DNA of 64,000 bases from SZUA-318 sp964412015 (lineage in GTDB: Bacteria > Gemmatimonadota > Gemmatimonadetes > Longimicrobiales > Gaopeijiaceae): positions 62,001 through 126,000 of the forward strand of contig CAYPMO010000003.1 in assembly GCA_964412015.1 (NCBI GenBank), in the 5' to 3' direction. The notes under the pieces are model-generated. The model saw only the letters and a list, made by a program, of their open reading frames with translations. It was not told the DNA's origin and searched no databases. This document shows, piece after piece, positions 44,476-54,138 of this stretch. Position numbers and translations under genes: made by a program. Position 1 is the stretch's first letter, and every line of letters starts with the position of its first letter.

Positions 44476-44504
44476 TTGACGCCGTCGATCGGCCAGTCTA
44501 TGGT
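44476..44504 (+). promoter_or_regulatory. Candidate promoter of the multiheme operon
   Basis: TTGACG (44476-44481), a 17-base spacer and TATGGT (44499-44504) lie about 100 bases upstream of the octaheme cytochrome ATG at 44608, in an otherwise featureless divergent gap. The match is 5 of 6 at -35 and 4 of 6 at -10. Confidence 0.5.
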
Positions 44505-44607
44505 GCCGAGTCGAGGCTCCCGCCTGACGGTGGGCGTCGTCGGCCGGTGATGAGCGACGCGACACCCAGGCATTCGATCCGAAGAAGCTGCCATGGAGGG
44601 TGCGCCG

Positions 44608-45993
44608 ATGAAGCTCCACCTCTCCCTCGCTTCCCTGGTTGTCCTCGCGCTGCTCCTGTCCGTACGCACCACCGTGACGGCGCCGGATGCCGCTCCTCCC
44701 GTCGCCGCGAGCCAGGACGTGTCCGAGGCGGGGCGATGCATGACCTGCCACAAGGAGAAGAGCCCGGGGCTGTACCAGCAGTGGCTGGAGTCGAAGCACG
44801 CCCTGTACAACGTCACGTGCCTCGACTGCCATCGGGCCGCGGCGGGGGATCCGGACGCCTTCATGCACGAGGGCTCGCGGATCGCCACTCTGGTGACGCC
44901 CAAGGACTGCGCCGTCTGTCACGAGGAGGAGGCCGAGCAGGTCCAGGCTTCCTATCACGCCACGGCCGGCGAGATCCTGGAGTCGGCTGACGCCTATCTG
45001 GCCCACGCCGCCGGAGGTGAGCCCGCGGCGATCACGGGGTGTGAGAACTGCCACGGCACCACCATCCGCATCGACCCGGACTCACCCAACCGGTTGGCCG
45101 CGGAGAGCTGGCCCAACACGGGGATCGGCCGGATCAATCCCGACGGGAGCAAGGGGGCCTGCAGCGCCTGTCACACCCGGCACTCCTTCTCGGTGAAACA
45201 GGCGCGCCAGCCCGAGGCTTGCGGCAAGTGCCACCTGGGCCCGGACCATCCCCAGAAGGAGATCTACGAGGAGTCCAAGCACGGGAACACGTACTTCACC
45301 AACCAGGCGGAGATGAACCTGGCTTCGGAGCGCTGGGTGCTGGGGCTGGACTACTCCATCGCACCGACCTGCGCCACGTGCCACATGTCGGCCACGCAGC
45401 GCCAACCCGTGAACCATGACGTGGGACGGCGCATCTCCTGGACCCTCCGGCCCGCGGTCTCCGTGATGAAAGACGGCTGGCAACAGAAGCGCGCGAACAT
45501 GAAGGACGTGTGCACGAATTGCCACGGCGCGACGTGGGTGAACGGCCATTACTACCAATTCGACGGTCTCGTCCAACTCTACAACACGAAGTTCGCCGTC
45601 CCGGCCGGGGAGGTCATGGATCTCATCCGGTCGCGAGGGCTGCTGGAGAATCCCGCCGAGTTCAGCAACGAGATCGAGTGGATCTACTGGGAGCTCTGGC
45701 ATCACGAGGGGCGGAGAGCGCGCCACGGAGCCTCGATGATGGGGCCGGACTACACCTGGTGGCACGGCATCTACGAGGTGGCCCAGCACTTCTACATGAA
45801 GTTCGTGCCCGCGGCGCGCGAGTATGGCGATCCCGAGGTGGACGCCGCGCTGGACCGCATCCTCGCCGATCCGGTCCACGCCTGGATGCAGCGTCCCACC
45901 GCCGAGATCAAGGCGGACATCCGATCGGGGCGGCTGAAGGAGATCTTCCGGGACCTCTACCGGCCGGGGGGCACGGAGGCAGGGGAGCACTGA
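44608..45993 (+). CDS. Octaheme cytochrome c, hydroxylamine oxidoreductase-like
   Basis: A 461-residue exported protein with a signal peptide and eight CxxCH motifs beginning at Cys44, 71, 101, 145, 185, 205, 255 and 302. The heme spacing and ATCHMSATQ followed by NHDVGRRISWTLRP match the HAO/HaoA family. Members oxidise hydroxylamine or hydrazine, or reduce nitrite/hydroxylamine; the direction depends on whether a Tyr is cross-linked to the P460 heme. Several aromatic residues occur in the C-terminal helix region (MGPDYTWWHGIYEVAQHFY), but I cannot decide whether the cross-linking Tyr is present. The membrane NapC-like cytochrome follows after 1 base, pointing to a quinol-linked reductase. 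GGAGGG precedes the ATG at 44608. Confidence 0.85.
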   Translation: MKLHLSLASLVVLALLLSVRTTVTAPDAAPPVAASQDVSEAGRCMTCHKEKSPGLYQQWLESKHALYNVTCLDCHRAAAGDPDAFMHEGSRIATLVTPKDCAVCHEEEAEQVQASYHATAGEILESADAYLAHAAGGEPAAITGCENCHGTTIRIDPDSPNRLAAESWPNTGIGRINPDGSKGACSACHTRHSFSVKQARQPEACGKCHLGPDHPQKEIYEESKHGNTYFTNQAEMNLASERWVLGLDYSIAPTCATCHMSATQRQPVNHDVGRRISWTLRPAVSVMKDGWQQKRANMKDVCTNCHGATWVNGHYYQFDGLVQLYNTKFAVPAGEVMDLIRSRGLLENPAEFSNEIEWIYWELWHHEGRRARHGASMMGPDYTWWHGIYEVAQHFYMKFVPAAREYGDPEVDAALDRILADPVHAWMQRPTAEIKADIRSGRLKEIFRDLYRPGGTEAGEH

Positions 45994-45994
45994 G

Positions 45995-47563
45995 ATGGGC
46001 GAGCGCTACCTCCGATACTTCCGGAACTTCGTCCAGGGCCTGGCCACGGATCGGGTCGGGACGGCGGGGATCGTCCTGACCACGACCGCCTTCGTGCTGT
46101 TCGTGTTCATGGAGCTCCTGCGCTTGGTGGGCGCGGTGACGAATGCGTACGTCGGGCTGGTCACCTACATGGCGTTGCCGGGCCTCTTCGTCCTCGGTCT
46201 GATCCTGATCCCCGTGGCGTGGGCCCGTTATCGGCGCCGGTCCGGACGGTCCACCAGGGAGCTCCTGGAACAGAGGTTCGCCCCCGACCTGCTCGCTCCG
46301 CACCTCGCCGGTTCCCGCCTCGTGGGCATCGTGAGCGTCCTGACCCTGGTCAACGTCGTGTTTCTGGGGGTGGGTGGGGCGCGGATGCTCCATTTCATGG
46401 ACACGCCGGTGTTCTGCGGTACCGCCTGCCACTCCGTCATGAACCCGGAGTGGAGCGTCTACCAGGCTTCTCCGCATGCTCGGGTGGCATGCGTGGAGTG
46501 CCACGTGGGAGAGGGTGTGGACGCCCTGATCGACTCCAAGTTGAACGGTCTCTGGCAGATCGTCTCGGCGACGTTCGACCTCTATGAGCGGCCCATCCCC
46601 ACGCCCGTGCGCAACCTCCGGCCCGCCCGCGAGACCTGCGAGCACTGCCACTGGCCGGAGAAGTTCTACGGCGAGAGGGTCACCACCTCGGCCCGGTACA
46701 GCTTCGATAGCCTCACCTCACCCTCGTACACCACCCTGAGCCTGAAAATCGGGTCGGGAAGCGGTGTAAGGCGAGGAGAGATCCACTGGCACATCGCATC
46801 CCACAACCAGGTTCGGTACGCCTCGGTGGACGACGAGCGGGAGGTCATGATCTGGGTGGAGTCGCTGCGGTCCGACGGCGCGTGGCACCGCTGGGCGAAC
46901 CGAACGCTGAACGCGGACGCGCGCCCCGGAGCGGAAGGGTCCGGCGGTGAGAGCGCCGTAGCTCCGCCGCGGGAGGAGGTCCGCGTCATGGACTGCGTGG
47001 ACTGCCACAACCGGGCCACTCACATCTACGAGGATCCGGAGGAAGCGGTGGACCGCAGGCTCGCCACCGGCGAGATCGATGCTTCGTTGCCGTACGTGAA
47101 GAAGGTCGCCTTCGAAGCGCTGTCCGCCCGGTACGCGGACACCGCCAAGGCGATGGCCGGGATCGAGTCGGTGGTCCGCACGACGTACGCGGAGCCGATT
47201 TCCGGAGGCGCCGCCGATCCCGCGTCGGTCGGAAGGCTCGTCCACACCCTGCAGGAGGCCTATCGCAGGAACGTGCATCCCGGGATGAGGATCTGGTGGA
47301 ACCCGTACCCGGACCACATCGGTCACCGGGGCGGCACGGGCTGCTTCCGATGCCACAGTCCCGATCTGGTGGACGAACGGGGCGAGTCCATCGTCGACGA
47401 TTGTACCCTCTGCCATTCCATTCTCGCCTGGGACAGCCCGACCGCGTACGCGTTCCTCGAGCCTCCGGACGAGGAGGATCCGGAGCGGGAGATGCATCGT
47501 TGGCTCCGGCGAGAATTCGTCGGAAGCCCCGCGCCCGCGGGCGGAGTCGGCCCCCTTCGGTGA
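45995..47563 (+). CDS. Membrane hexaheme NapC/NirT-like cytochrome c
   Basis: A 522-residue protein with three membrane helices (about residues 22-42, 56-77 and 109-128) and six heme motifs at Cys141 (CGTACH, a CX3CH variant), 166, 215, 334, 450 and 470. The first half matches the NapC/NrfH quinol dehydrogenases (TPVFCGTACHSVMNPEW, ASPHARVACVECHVGEG), which carry electrons from menaquinol to periplasmic reductases. The extra C-terminal hemes exceed the four of classic NapC. It overlaps no gene but lies one base after the octaheme gene, so the two form an electron-transfer pair like the haoCA arrangement of Epsilonproteobacteria, in reversed order and with a bigger donor. Confidence 0.87.
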   Translation: MGERYLRYFRNFVQGLATDRVGTAGIVLTTTAFVLFVFMELLRLVGAVTNAYVGLVTYMALPGLFVLGLILIPVAWARYRRRSGRSTRELLEQRFAPDLLAPHLAGSRLVGIVSVLTLVNVVFLGVGGARMLHFMDTPVFCGTACHSVMNPEWSVYQASPHARVACVECHVGEGVDALIDSKLNGLWQIVSATFDLYERPIPTPVRNLRPARETCEHCHWPEKFYGERVTTSARYSFDSLTSPSYTTLSLKIGSGSGVRRGEIHWHIASHNQVRYASVDDEREVMIWVESLRSDGAWHRWANRTLNADARPGAEGSGGESAVAPPREEVRVMDCVDCHNRATHIYEDPEEAVDRRLATGEIDASLPYVKKVAFEALSARYADTAKAMAGIESVVRTTYAEPISGGAADPASVGRLVHTLQEAYRRNVHPGMRIWWNPYPDHIGHRGGTGCFRCHSPDLVDERGESIVDDCTLCHSILAWDSPTAYAFLEPPDEEDPEREMHRWLRREFVGSPAPAGGVGPLR

Positions 47564-47571
47564 TCCGGCGC

Positions 47572-47598
47572 CCCGCCGCGGGGACGACCCGCGGCGGG
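47572..47598. terminator. 11-bp perfect hairpin between convergent genes
   Basis: CCCGCCGCGGG and CCCGCGGCGGG pair perfectly around GACGA. The hairpin lies 8 bases after the NapC-like stop and 12 bases before the stop of the convergent S15 hydrolase gene, so it can serve both. No U-run follows. Confidence 0.65.
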
Positions 47599-47610
47599 AT
47601 GGCGTCGCCG

Positions 47611-49536
47611 CTACGAGGACGGCCCCCGCACGATGGGCAGACGGATCTGCGAAGGATGCTCCCTGGAGTGATGGATCACGTTGTGTGCCACCACCCCGGT
47701 GGACTCGTCCCAAGTGTTCCCGCCCGTGTTCATGTTCCGCATGAACCGCGGGAAGTTCGAGCTGGACACCTCGATCCGGATGCGGTGCCCGGGGGCGAAC
47801 CAGTTGCTCGTGGATAGGGGCGACATCTCGATCTCGTAGACCTGCCCCGGCTCCATGAAGACCTCCTTGTCGTAGCCCTCCCGATACCGGGCCCGCTGGA
47901 TGGTCTCGTCCAGGTTGTACGCGCTGCCGTCGGGAGCGACGTCGATGAGCTTCACCGTGAAATCGGTGTCCTTCACGTCCGACGATACGTAGAGCGTGAT
48001 CCCGATCGTCCCGGTGACCTCCACGCCGTTCGGGAAGGGGTCCGTGGTGTAGACGAGGATGTCCTCGCGCTCTTCCATCTGTCGCTGGTCGAAGGAGCCG
48101 CTCTGCACGGCGTTCCCCGTGCAGCATACGTTGCCGCCGTGCGAGGGGACGGGATCCATGGGATCGTACGTGAATCGATCGGGCCGGTCGTCGGAGGGCC
48201 GCCGGGTCGTGAGCCTGCCGTCCCCGCGGAGCGTGTTCGCGTTACCGCCGCTGTCCAGGTAGTACGTGGTGAGCCGGGCCTCTGGAGGCGGCCAGGCGTC
48301 GGCGCTCTTCCACTCGTTCGAGCCCATCGTGTAGTAGCGCACGCGGGGGAGGGTATCGAGGAGCCCGTTGCCGTCACCCTTGAGGAAGTGGTCGAGCCAG
48401 CCGTACACGAGGGCGTCGTAGTCCCAGCGCGCGTCTCCCACGCTGCGCTCGCCGACCACGGTGTTCTCGGTCGCGCGCGTGTAGGCGCAATGCGTCGTCG
48501 GTGCGACGATCGCGTACTGGTTGGCGCGGGCTTCCGCGCTCTCGGCGTTCTTCAGCGCATGGTTGAAGAGCGCGAGGTTCGGCCCCGTGGAAACGTCGTA
48601 CCACGACATGAACCAGATCGCGGGCTTGTCGAACGGCATGTGATCGTGGTAGAGCCCGCCCTGGTACCACTTCGGGTCGTTGGGCTTCCGCTTGATCATG
48701 TCCTCGAAGGGGCCCGCGTTGCCCTGCACGTTCTCCAGGATGTCCACGGGCGGCAGATGCGTCAGCGCCTGGGACCAGTCCACGCGGGGCATCTCCGGGG
48801 CGAGGTCGTAATAGCGCGAGACCCGGGCGAGCTGCTCCTGCGTGAGGTTCGGGGAGAACGTGGGGCGGACGCCCGTCTGCACACCGTAGAGCCACACGAA
48901 GAAGAGCATCTGCTCGGCCCCGCCCCGGTACCAGTTCCCCTGTTCGTACCAGTCGCCGATCCGGCCGACGCCCGCGCCGAACCCCTGCGCGATGAGCGTG
49001 GTGTGGGCCGGATGGTCGAGCGATGCGACGCCCATCTGCCACTCGGCGGTCGAGGAGCATCCCAGTGTGCCCACCCTGCCGTTGGACCACGGCTGGGCGG
49101 CCATCCACTCGAATGCGTCGTAGCCATCGGTGAGAGGCGTCCCGAGGATGTCCCAATTCCCCTCGGAGAAGAACCGCCCGCGCTCGTTCATCACCACGTA
49201 GGCGTAACCGCGCCGCACCGCGTTCAGGGCCGTGCGGTAGGTCCCAGGGCTGAACTCGCCGTCCCGCCACGAGTTGAAGTTGTACGGGGTGCGGGAGAAG
49301 ATGATCGGGAACCGCCCGTCGCGCTTGGGCACGAACACGTCGGCGGCCATCCGCGTACCGTCGCGCATCGGCACCATCACCTTCTCCTGGATGATCGCGA
49401 CTTGCTCGAGGGCGGCCCTGACGTCCTCCTGCGCCTGCCGGCTCGGCTGCTGCGCCGAGAGGGCGGGGGGGACGACGGCGAGAACGGCGGTGAGGGTAGC
49501 GGTGATGACCGGCAACGCGGCGCAACGGCGGTTCAT
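47611..49536 (-). CDS. CocE/NonD family S15-type hydrolase
   Basis: A 641-residue exported hydrolase with a signal peptide (to about residue 28, LSAQQ). The N-terminal alpha/beta hydrolase domain begins VMVPMRDGTRMAADVFVP and has the nucleophile in GTLGCSSTAEWQ, the GxSxxG-type elbow of the X-Pro dipeptidyl-peptidase/cocaine-esterase group. A helical cap follows, and the C-terminal PepX_C jelly roll (VEVTGTIGITLYVSSDVKDTDFTVKLIDV) begins at about residue 510. Substrates could be acylated amino acids, glutaryl amides or N-terminal X-Pro dipeptides. It ends at the shared hairpin. Confidence 0.9.
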   Translation of the reverse strand: MNRRCAALPVITATLTAVLAVVPPALSAQQPSRQAQEDVRAALEQVAIIQEKVMVPMRDGTRMAADVFVPKRDGRFPIIFSRTPYNFNSWRDGEFSPGTYRTALNAVRRGYAYVVMNERGRFFSEGNWDILGTPLTDGYDAFEWMAAQPWSNGRVGTLGCSSTAEWQMGVASLDHPAHTTLIAQGFGAGVGRIGDWYEQGNWYRGGAEQMLFFVWLYGVQTGVRPTFSPNLTQEQLARVSRYYDLAPEMPRVDWSQALTHLPPVDILENVQGNAGPFEDMIKRKPNDPKWYQGGLYHDHMPFDKPAIWFMSWYDVSTGPNLALFNHALKNAESAEARANQYAIVAPTTHCAYTRATENTVVGERSVGDARWDYDALVYGWLDHFLKGDGNGLLDTLPRVRYYTMGSNEWKSADAWPPPEARLTTYYLDSGGNANTLRGDGRLTTRRPSDDRPDRFTYDPMDPVPSHGGNVCCTGNAVQSGSFDQRQMEEREDILVYTTDPFPNGVEVTGTIGITLYVSSDVKDTDFTVKLIDVAPDGSAYNLDETIQRARYREGYDKEVFMEPGQVYEIEMSPLSTSNWFAPGHRIRIEVSSSNFPRFMRNMNTGGNTWDESTGVVAHNVIHHSREHPSQIRLPIVRGPSS

Positions 49537-49624
49537 GGCGTGCTCCCGAAGCGGTGAGGTCGAACGAACGAGGCGGCGCCCCCGCGGCCGAGCGCCGCGG
49601 GGGGTGTCATCGCGTCCCGTCTGC

Positions 49625-50089
49625 TTACATGCCCTTGTGCGAAACGGCCCAGAGGTACGCCGCCAGGTTGTCCACCATGGCGTCGTCGATCATCGTGCCG
49701 CCGCGCGGAAGCATGGGCGCGGCGACCTCCTTGGGCTGCGGCACGCCGTCGACGATCTGGGTCCGGAGGCCCTCGAAGCTCCCGTCGGAGTGGAGCCAGG
49801 TGGCGTCGGTCAGGTCGGGCCCGAGCCCTGCCACCCCGCGTGCGTCCGTGCCGTGGCATGCGATGCAGGCCTGCGTGGGCCATGCGGCCGCGCCCGCATT
49901 CACCATCTCTGCCGTCACACCCTCGGGGAGCGTGATGCCGGTGAGGTCCACGGCGGCGGCGGACGTTTCGGGCTGGGATGCCGGAGCGGCCGTCTCGGCG
50001 GCCGGGGTTTCGGTAGCGGGCGGCTCACCCCCGCCACATGCGGCCAGGGCGGCGAGAGCGCCGAGAGTCCAAAGGCGACGATGGATCAT
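49625..50089 (-). CDS. Cytochrome c (class I) lipoprotein
   Basis: A 154-residue lipoprotein (lipobox LAALAACGGG) with a Pro/Ala/Thr-rich linker of about 30 residues and one c-type heme domain. The heme motif is CIACHGTDARG, and PMLPRGGTMIDD supplies the axial Met. The fold ends with VDNLAAYLWAVSH, the typical C-terminal helix. It would be a membrane-anchored electron shuttle, perhaps receiving electrons from or feeding the terminal oxidase. The ATG at 50089 is inside a long open frame that extends upstream only in antisense to the acyl-CoA synthetase. Confidence 0.88.
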   Translation of the reverse strand: MIHRRLWTLGALAALAACGGGEPPATETPAAETAAPASQPETSAAAVDLTGITLPEGVTAEMVNAGAAAWPTQACIACHGTDARGVAGLGPDLTDATWLHSDGSFEGLRTQIVDGVPQPKEVAAPMLPRGGTMIDDAMVDNLAAYLWAVSHKGM

Positions 50090-50187
50090 GGCCGGGCCTC
50101 GGAAAGGTGCGTGTGGGAATGCGTGGGACAAAGTAGCGCCTCCGCGCGCGCAGCGCCTCCGCCCTCGCCCTCCCCTGGCCGGGCCCG

Positions 50188-51681
50188 TCAGCCGCCGAAC
50201 AGAACCTTCACCGCCGGCTTGGTCACCTTGCCCAGGGCGTTGCGCGGAAGCTGAGGGACGACGCGCCAGTCCTTCGGGACCTTGTAGGGGGCCAGGCGCT
50301 CCTTCGCGAACGCGCGGAGCTCCTCGGCGGTGGGCGTGGTCCCGGGGCTCGCCACCACGGCGGCGCACACGCGGTCGCCCCAGTCCGGGTCGGGCACGCC
50401 GACCACGGCGCAGTCGGCGACGGCGGGATGCGCGCGCAGGACGTCCTCGATCTCCAGCGCCGAGACCTTCTCGCCGCCGGTCTTGAGAATGTCCACGGAC
50501 TCCCGCCCGAGGATACGGTAGGCTCCATCCGCCACGACGGCGCGGTCGCCCGTGCGGAACCAGCCGTCCCGCGTGAATGCGTCCGCCGTGGCGTCGGGGC
50601 GCCGCCAGTACTCGAGGAACACGCCGGGCCCGCGTACCTGGATCTCCCCCGACACGCCCTCGGCGACGACCGAGCCCGCCTCGTCCACGAGGCGCACCTC
50701 CACGCCGGGAAGAGGGCGTCCCACGTGGCCAGGGCGGCGCTCCGCGTCCAGCGGGTTCGAGATCCCCATCCCGATCTCGGTCATCCCGTAGCGCTCGAGG
50801 AGGCGCTGGCCCGTGATCGTCTCCCACCGCTCGAGTGTCGGCACCGGAAGCGCCGCCGATCCCGATACCGTGAGACGGAGCGCGCGCGCGCCGGCGCTCC
50901 AGCGAGCTCGGGTGTCCGCGTCGGCCGCCTGCCAGGCCTCGATCAGCCGTCCGTAGAGCGTGGGGACGGCCATGAAGAGCGTGACGTCCCCCCGCGCCAT
51001 GCGCTCCCACGTCTCGACCGCGTCGAACTTCGGGAGGATCTGGCAGACCGCGCCCGACCACAACGCGCACGTGAGCACGTTGATGATGCCGTGCACGTGG
51101 TGGAGCGGGAGCGTGAGCAGGATGTGGTCGTCCCGCGTCCACCCCCACGCCTCCACGAGCGAGCGCATCTGCGCTTCGTTGTTCGCGTGGGTCGTGACCA
51201 CGCCCTTGGGACGGCCCGTCGTGCCCGACGTGTAGAGCATCATCGCCCGTCGGGCCGCCGCGACGTCGGGGAGGACGGCCGTCGGGCCGGCATCGAGGAG
51301 GGCCGGAGTCCGAAGCACGGTGAGGCGGCGCTCGGCCGCGACCTCGGCCACGCGGTCGAGGAGCGAGGGGTGCGCTACGACCCGGATCGGATCGGCATCG
51401 TCCAGAACATAGGCCAGCTCGGCGGGAGGGTGGGACGTCGCGAGCGGGACCGCCACACCGCCCGCCCGCCAGATCCCCCACTGCACGGCGGCGTAGTCCC
51501 AGCCCGGAGGGACGAGGAAGCAGACGCGTGCTTCCTCCAGGTCGTCGCGGCCCGCGAGCAAGCGCGTTGCGACGGCGCCCGACGTGGCCAGGAGATCCCG
51601 GTACGTGAAGATCCCCTCGGGGGCCACGATCGCGATGCGGTCGTCGTGGCCCTCCGCGCGCGTGACGAGGGCGAGCGGCAT
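50188..51681 (-). CDS. Acyl-CoA synthetase, malonyl-CoA synthetase (MatB/ACSF3)-like
   Basis: A 497-residue AMP-forming ligase. Motif A8-type P-loop is LYTSGTTGRPKGVV; ERYGMTEIGM, GWFRTGD, the hinge region ILGRESVDILKTGGEKVSA and the catalytic Lys segment RNALGKVTK are all present. The RYGMTEIGM stretch and overall length fit malonyl/methylmalonyl-CoA synthetases, which activate free dicarboxylates. No decarboxylase or transporter for malonate is nearby, so the substrate assignment is tentative. The gene sits 27 bases after an S9 peptidase gene and could be cotranscribed with it. Confidence 0.85.
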   Translation of the reverse strand: MPLALVTRAEGHDDRIAIVAPEGIFTYRDLLATSGAVATRLLAGRDDLEEARVCFLVPPGWDYAAVQWGIWRAGGVAVPLATSHPPAELAYVLDDADPIRVVAHPSLLDRVAEVAAERRLTVLRTPALLDAGPTAVLPDVAAARRAMMLYTSGTTGRPKGVVTTHANNEAQMRSLVEAWGWTRDDHILLTLPLHHVHGIINVLTCALWSGAVCQILPKFDAVETWERMARGDVTLFMAVPTLYGRLIEAWQAADADTRARWSAGARALRLTVSGSAALPVPTLERWETITGQRLLERYGMTEIGMGISNPLDAERRPGHVGRPLPGVEVRLVDEAGSVVAEGVSGEIQVRGPGVFLEYWRRPDATADAFTRDGWFRTGDRAVVADGAYRILGRESVDILKTGGEKVSALEIEDVLRAHPAVADCAVVGVPDPDWGDRVCAAVVASPGTTPTAEELRAFAKERLAPYKVPKDWRVVPQLPRNALGKVTKPAVKVLFGG

Positions 51682-51708
51682 GACGGGTGAGGCCTCCGCG
51701 GCCTCGGC

Positions 51709-53949
51709 TCAGGCCCCGCCGGGGCCGCGACCGCCGCCGGACGAGCCCGCATCGGTCGCACTGGGTTCGGGGAGCAGCCAGTGGCCGAACCACTGCCGGA
51801 GCCTCCCCAGGCGATCCACGAGGAGCCACGGCTCGCCCGTGCGCGACAGGTCGTGTGTGGAGCGCGGGTAGCGCACGAACTCCACCGGCACTCCCTGCTT
51901 GCGCAGCGACATGAACCACTGCTCGGCGTCGGTCATCGGTGTCCGATGGTCCTCCTCGGACTGCACCATGAGCGTGGGCGTCCGCACCTGGTCCACGTAT
52001 TTGATGGGCGAGAGCTCCCAGTACAGCTCCGGGTTGTCCCAGGGCTTTCCGTAGAACTCGAACTCGGTGAGGCCCTGCGCCTCCGAGGTGCCGTACCAGG
52101 AGAACCAGTTGCTGATCATGCGGTCGGTCTGGGCCGCCTTGAAGCGCTGCGTCTTCGTGGTGACCCATGCGGTCATGAACCCGCCGTAGCTGCCGCCGGT
52201 CACGCCGAGGTTCTCCGCGTCCACGTCGGGACGCTGGATCGCGATGTCCACGGCCTTCATGAGGTCCTCGTAGTCTTCCTTCCCCCAGCGTCCTCGCGTC
52301 GAGTACGTGAAGTCGGCGCCGTATCCGCTCGACCCCCGCGGGTTGGTGTAGAGGACGAACATCCCCGCGCCCGTGAGGTTGTGGAACTCGTCGAACCATC
52401 CCTCCCCGTACGCCGAATGGGGCCCGCCGTGGATGTAGAGGACCAGCGGGTATTTCTCGCCCGGCTCGTACCCGTACGGGAACTGGAGCCACGCCTCGAT
52501 CTCCAGGCCGCCCACCGACGTGTACGTGAACCGCTCGGCGGTGGGCCAGGCGATCTCGGCGTTCAGCGCGTCGTTGAAGCCCGTCAGCTTCGTCTCGTTC
52601 TTCCCGTCGGCGTCGGCCACGAAGAGCTCGGTCGGCTTGTCCACGGAGGTGGCCACGAACGCGACCTTCTCGTGTGAGGCGTCCCAGGTGAAGCCGCTGA
52701 TCCGGCGTCGACCGGAGATCACCTCCTCCATCGAGCCGGTCTTCGGGTCTACGTGGAACAACGCGCTACGCCCACCGATCGAGGCGCTCATCGCGATGCG
52801 CCCGTTCTTCATCCATTCGATCCCCTGGGGCTCGTATCGCCATTCCCCGAGGATGTCGCGCGCCTCGCCCCCCTGCGCGTCGATCAACCAGAGGCGGCGG
52901 TTCGACGTGCGCGTGAGGCTCGACGTGAACGCGATCTGGCGCGAGTCGGGGGACCACGTGATCCCGCTCTCGCTTCCGTTCTGGGCGGTGAGACGGCGTG
53001 CCTCGCCGCCTCCCACCGGGACGACGAAGATGTCGGCGTCGTTCCTCGGCGCTTCGTCGCGCTCGGCGTCGTAGGGGAGCTTCGCCAGCGAATCCCTCTC
53101 GGCCTGGACCGCGGAGTCCGGCCGGAGGGCTGGATCGGCCACGAACGCGATCCACGCCCCGTCGGGCGACACCACGGCGTTCCGGTGCGAATAGGGTGCG
53201 TCGGTGACCTTCGTCTTGGCCGTGTCGCCGAGCGTCTGTTTCCAGATCTGGGCCGCCTCCCACTTCCGCGCCTCCCGGCGGTTCGGCAGGAAACCCCTCC
53301 CGTTCGCCTTGTAGGGGAACTCGACGATCTGCATGCCGTCGAAGCGGCTCGGATCCAGGGGTTTCGTGATGCTCCGGAATGGCGGGCGGGCCATGGGCTT
53401 CATGCGCGCGTACGGATCGGCGGTACCGCCCTCGCGCTCCGCACGTTCAGCGGACGGCTCCTCCGGCGCCGGAGGACCGAAGGGCCCACCCCGGTCTCCT
53501 CCCTCGGTCCACACCACGAACGTGCCGCTTGCCGGTACCGAGCCCTCGTGCCACCCCTCCATCTGGAACGCCTCACCCGAGGGCGCGCGGTCCATGCGGA
53601 GCACCCACGTGCTTCCCTCACCGCCTTCGCGCCGGGACGTGAAGAACAGGTAGGAGCCGTCGGGCGACCAGCGAGGGCCGGAGCTCTCCGTTCCCGGGGC
53701 CGTGAGGCGGACCGGCTCGCCACCCGACGTCGCGACCATCCAGATCTCCGAGTGCCGTTGGTTCTCCTCCTCGTTGACGGTGGTGACGGTGAAGGCCACC
53801 CAGCGTCCGTCCGGGGACATCGCGGGGGAGGAGAGCGTGGTCAGCCGGTACCAGTCCTGGGGCGTGAATGCGCGCCCGGTCGGCTGTTGGGCGAAGACAG
53901 GGGCTGCGAGGGCGAGGAGCGCGGCCAGGAAGAGCATGGGGCGGCGCAT
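51709..53949 (-). CDS. S9 family peptidase (acylaminoacyl/DPP type), 746 aa
   Basis: A 746-residue secreted peptidase with a signal peptide (cleavage near PVFAQQ, residue 21), a seven-bladed propeller (SPDGRWVAFTV, WSPDGSYLFFTS, WSPDSRQIAFTS) and a catalytic domain with Ser587 in GGSYGGFMT, Asp667 in SEEDHRT and His699 in RSTHDL. It resembles dipeptidyl-peptidase 5 or acylaminoacyl-peptidases. The C-terminal tail ends in a glycine-rich stretch. The ATG at 53949 begins MRRPMLFLAAL; the longer open frame upstream is not conserved. Confidence 0.92.
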   Translation of the reverse strand: MRRPMLFLAALLALAAPVFAQQPTGRAFTPQDWYRLTTLSSPAMSPDGRWVAFTVTTVNEEENQRHSEIWMVATSGGEPVRLTAPGTESSGPRWSPDGSYLFFTSRREGGEGSTWVLRMDRAPSGEAFQMEGWHEGSVPASGTFVVWTEGGDRGGPFGPPAPEEPSAERAEREGGTADPYARMKPMARPPFRSITKPLDPSRFDGMQIVEFPYKANGRGFLPNRREARKWEAAQIWKQTLGDTAKTKVTDAPYSHRNAVVSPDGAWIAFVADPALRPDSAVQAERDSLAKLPYDAERDEAPRNDADIFVVPVGGGEARRLTAQNGSESGITWSPDSRQIAFTSSLTRTSNRRLWLIDAQGGEARDILGEWRYEPQGIEWMKNGRIAMSASIGGRSALFHVDPKTGSMEEVISGRRRISGFTWDASHEKVAFVATSVDKPTELFVADADGKNETKLTGFNDALNAEIAWPTAERFTYTSVGGLEIEAWLQFPYGYEPGEKYPLVLYIHGGPHSAYGEGWFDEFHNLTGAGMFVLYTNPRGSSGYGADFTYSTRGRWGKEDYEDLMKAVDIAIQRPDVDAENLGVTGGSYGGFMTAWVTTKTQRFKAAQTDRMISNWFSWYGTSEAQGLTEFEFYGKPWDNPELYWELSPIKYVDQVRTPTLMVQSEEDHRTPMTDAEQWFMSLRKQGVPVEFVRYPRSTHDLSRTGEPWLLVDRLGRLRQWFGHWLLPEPSATDAGSSGGGRGPGGA

Positions 53950-54138
53950 GTCGGGGACTCCGGAAGGAAGGATCGCGGCGCGGGACCCGTAGGGTCCGCA
54001 GTCGTACGTGCCGACGATAGAGCCGCCCGGCGGAAGCGTCAAACGCCACGCCATGGGGTGGCCGCGATCCGGTGTCGGCCGGCGTCGAGGTGTCCTCCTC
54101 CGTCTGTGACGCGCCCCCACGGGGCGCCGGGCTCACGC

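Noticed and set aside
42942..44990. 682-codon plus-strand open frame over the epimerase gene.
   Set aside because: It crosses the clear Tat-epimerase gene and the start of the octaheme gene in a different frame; a shadow.
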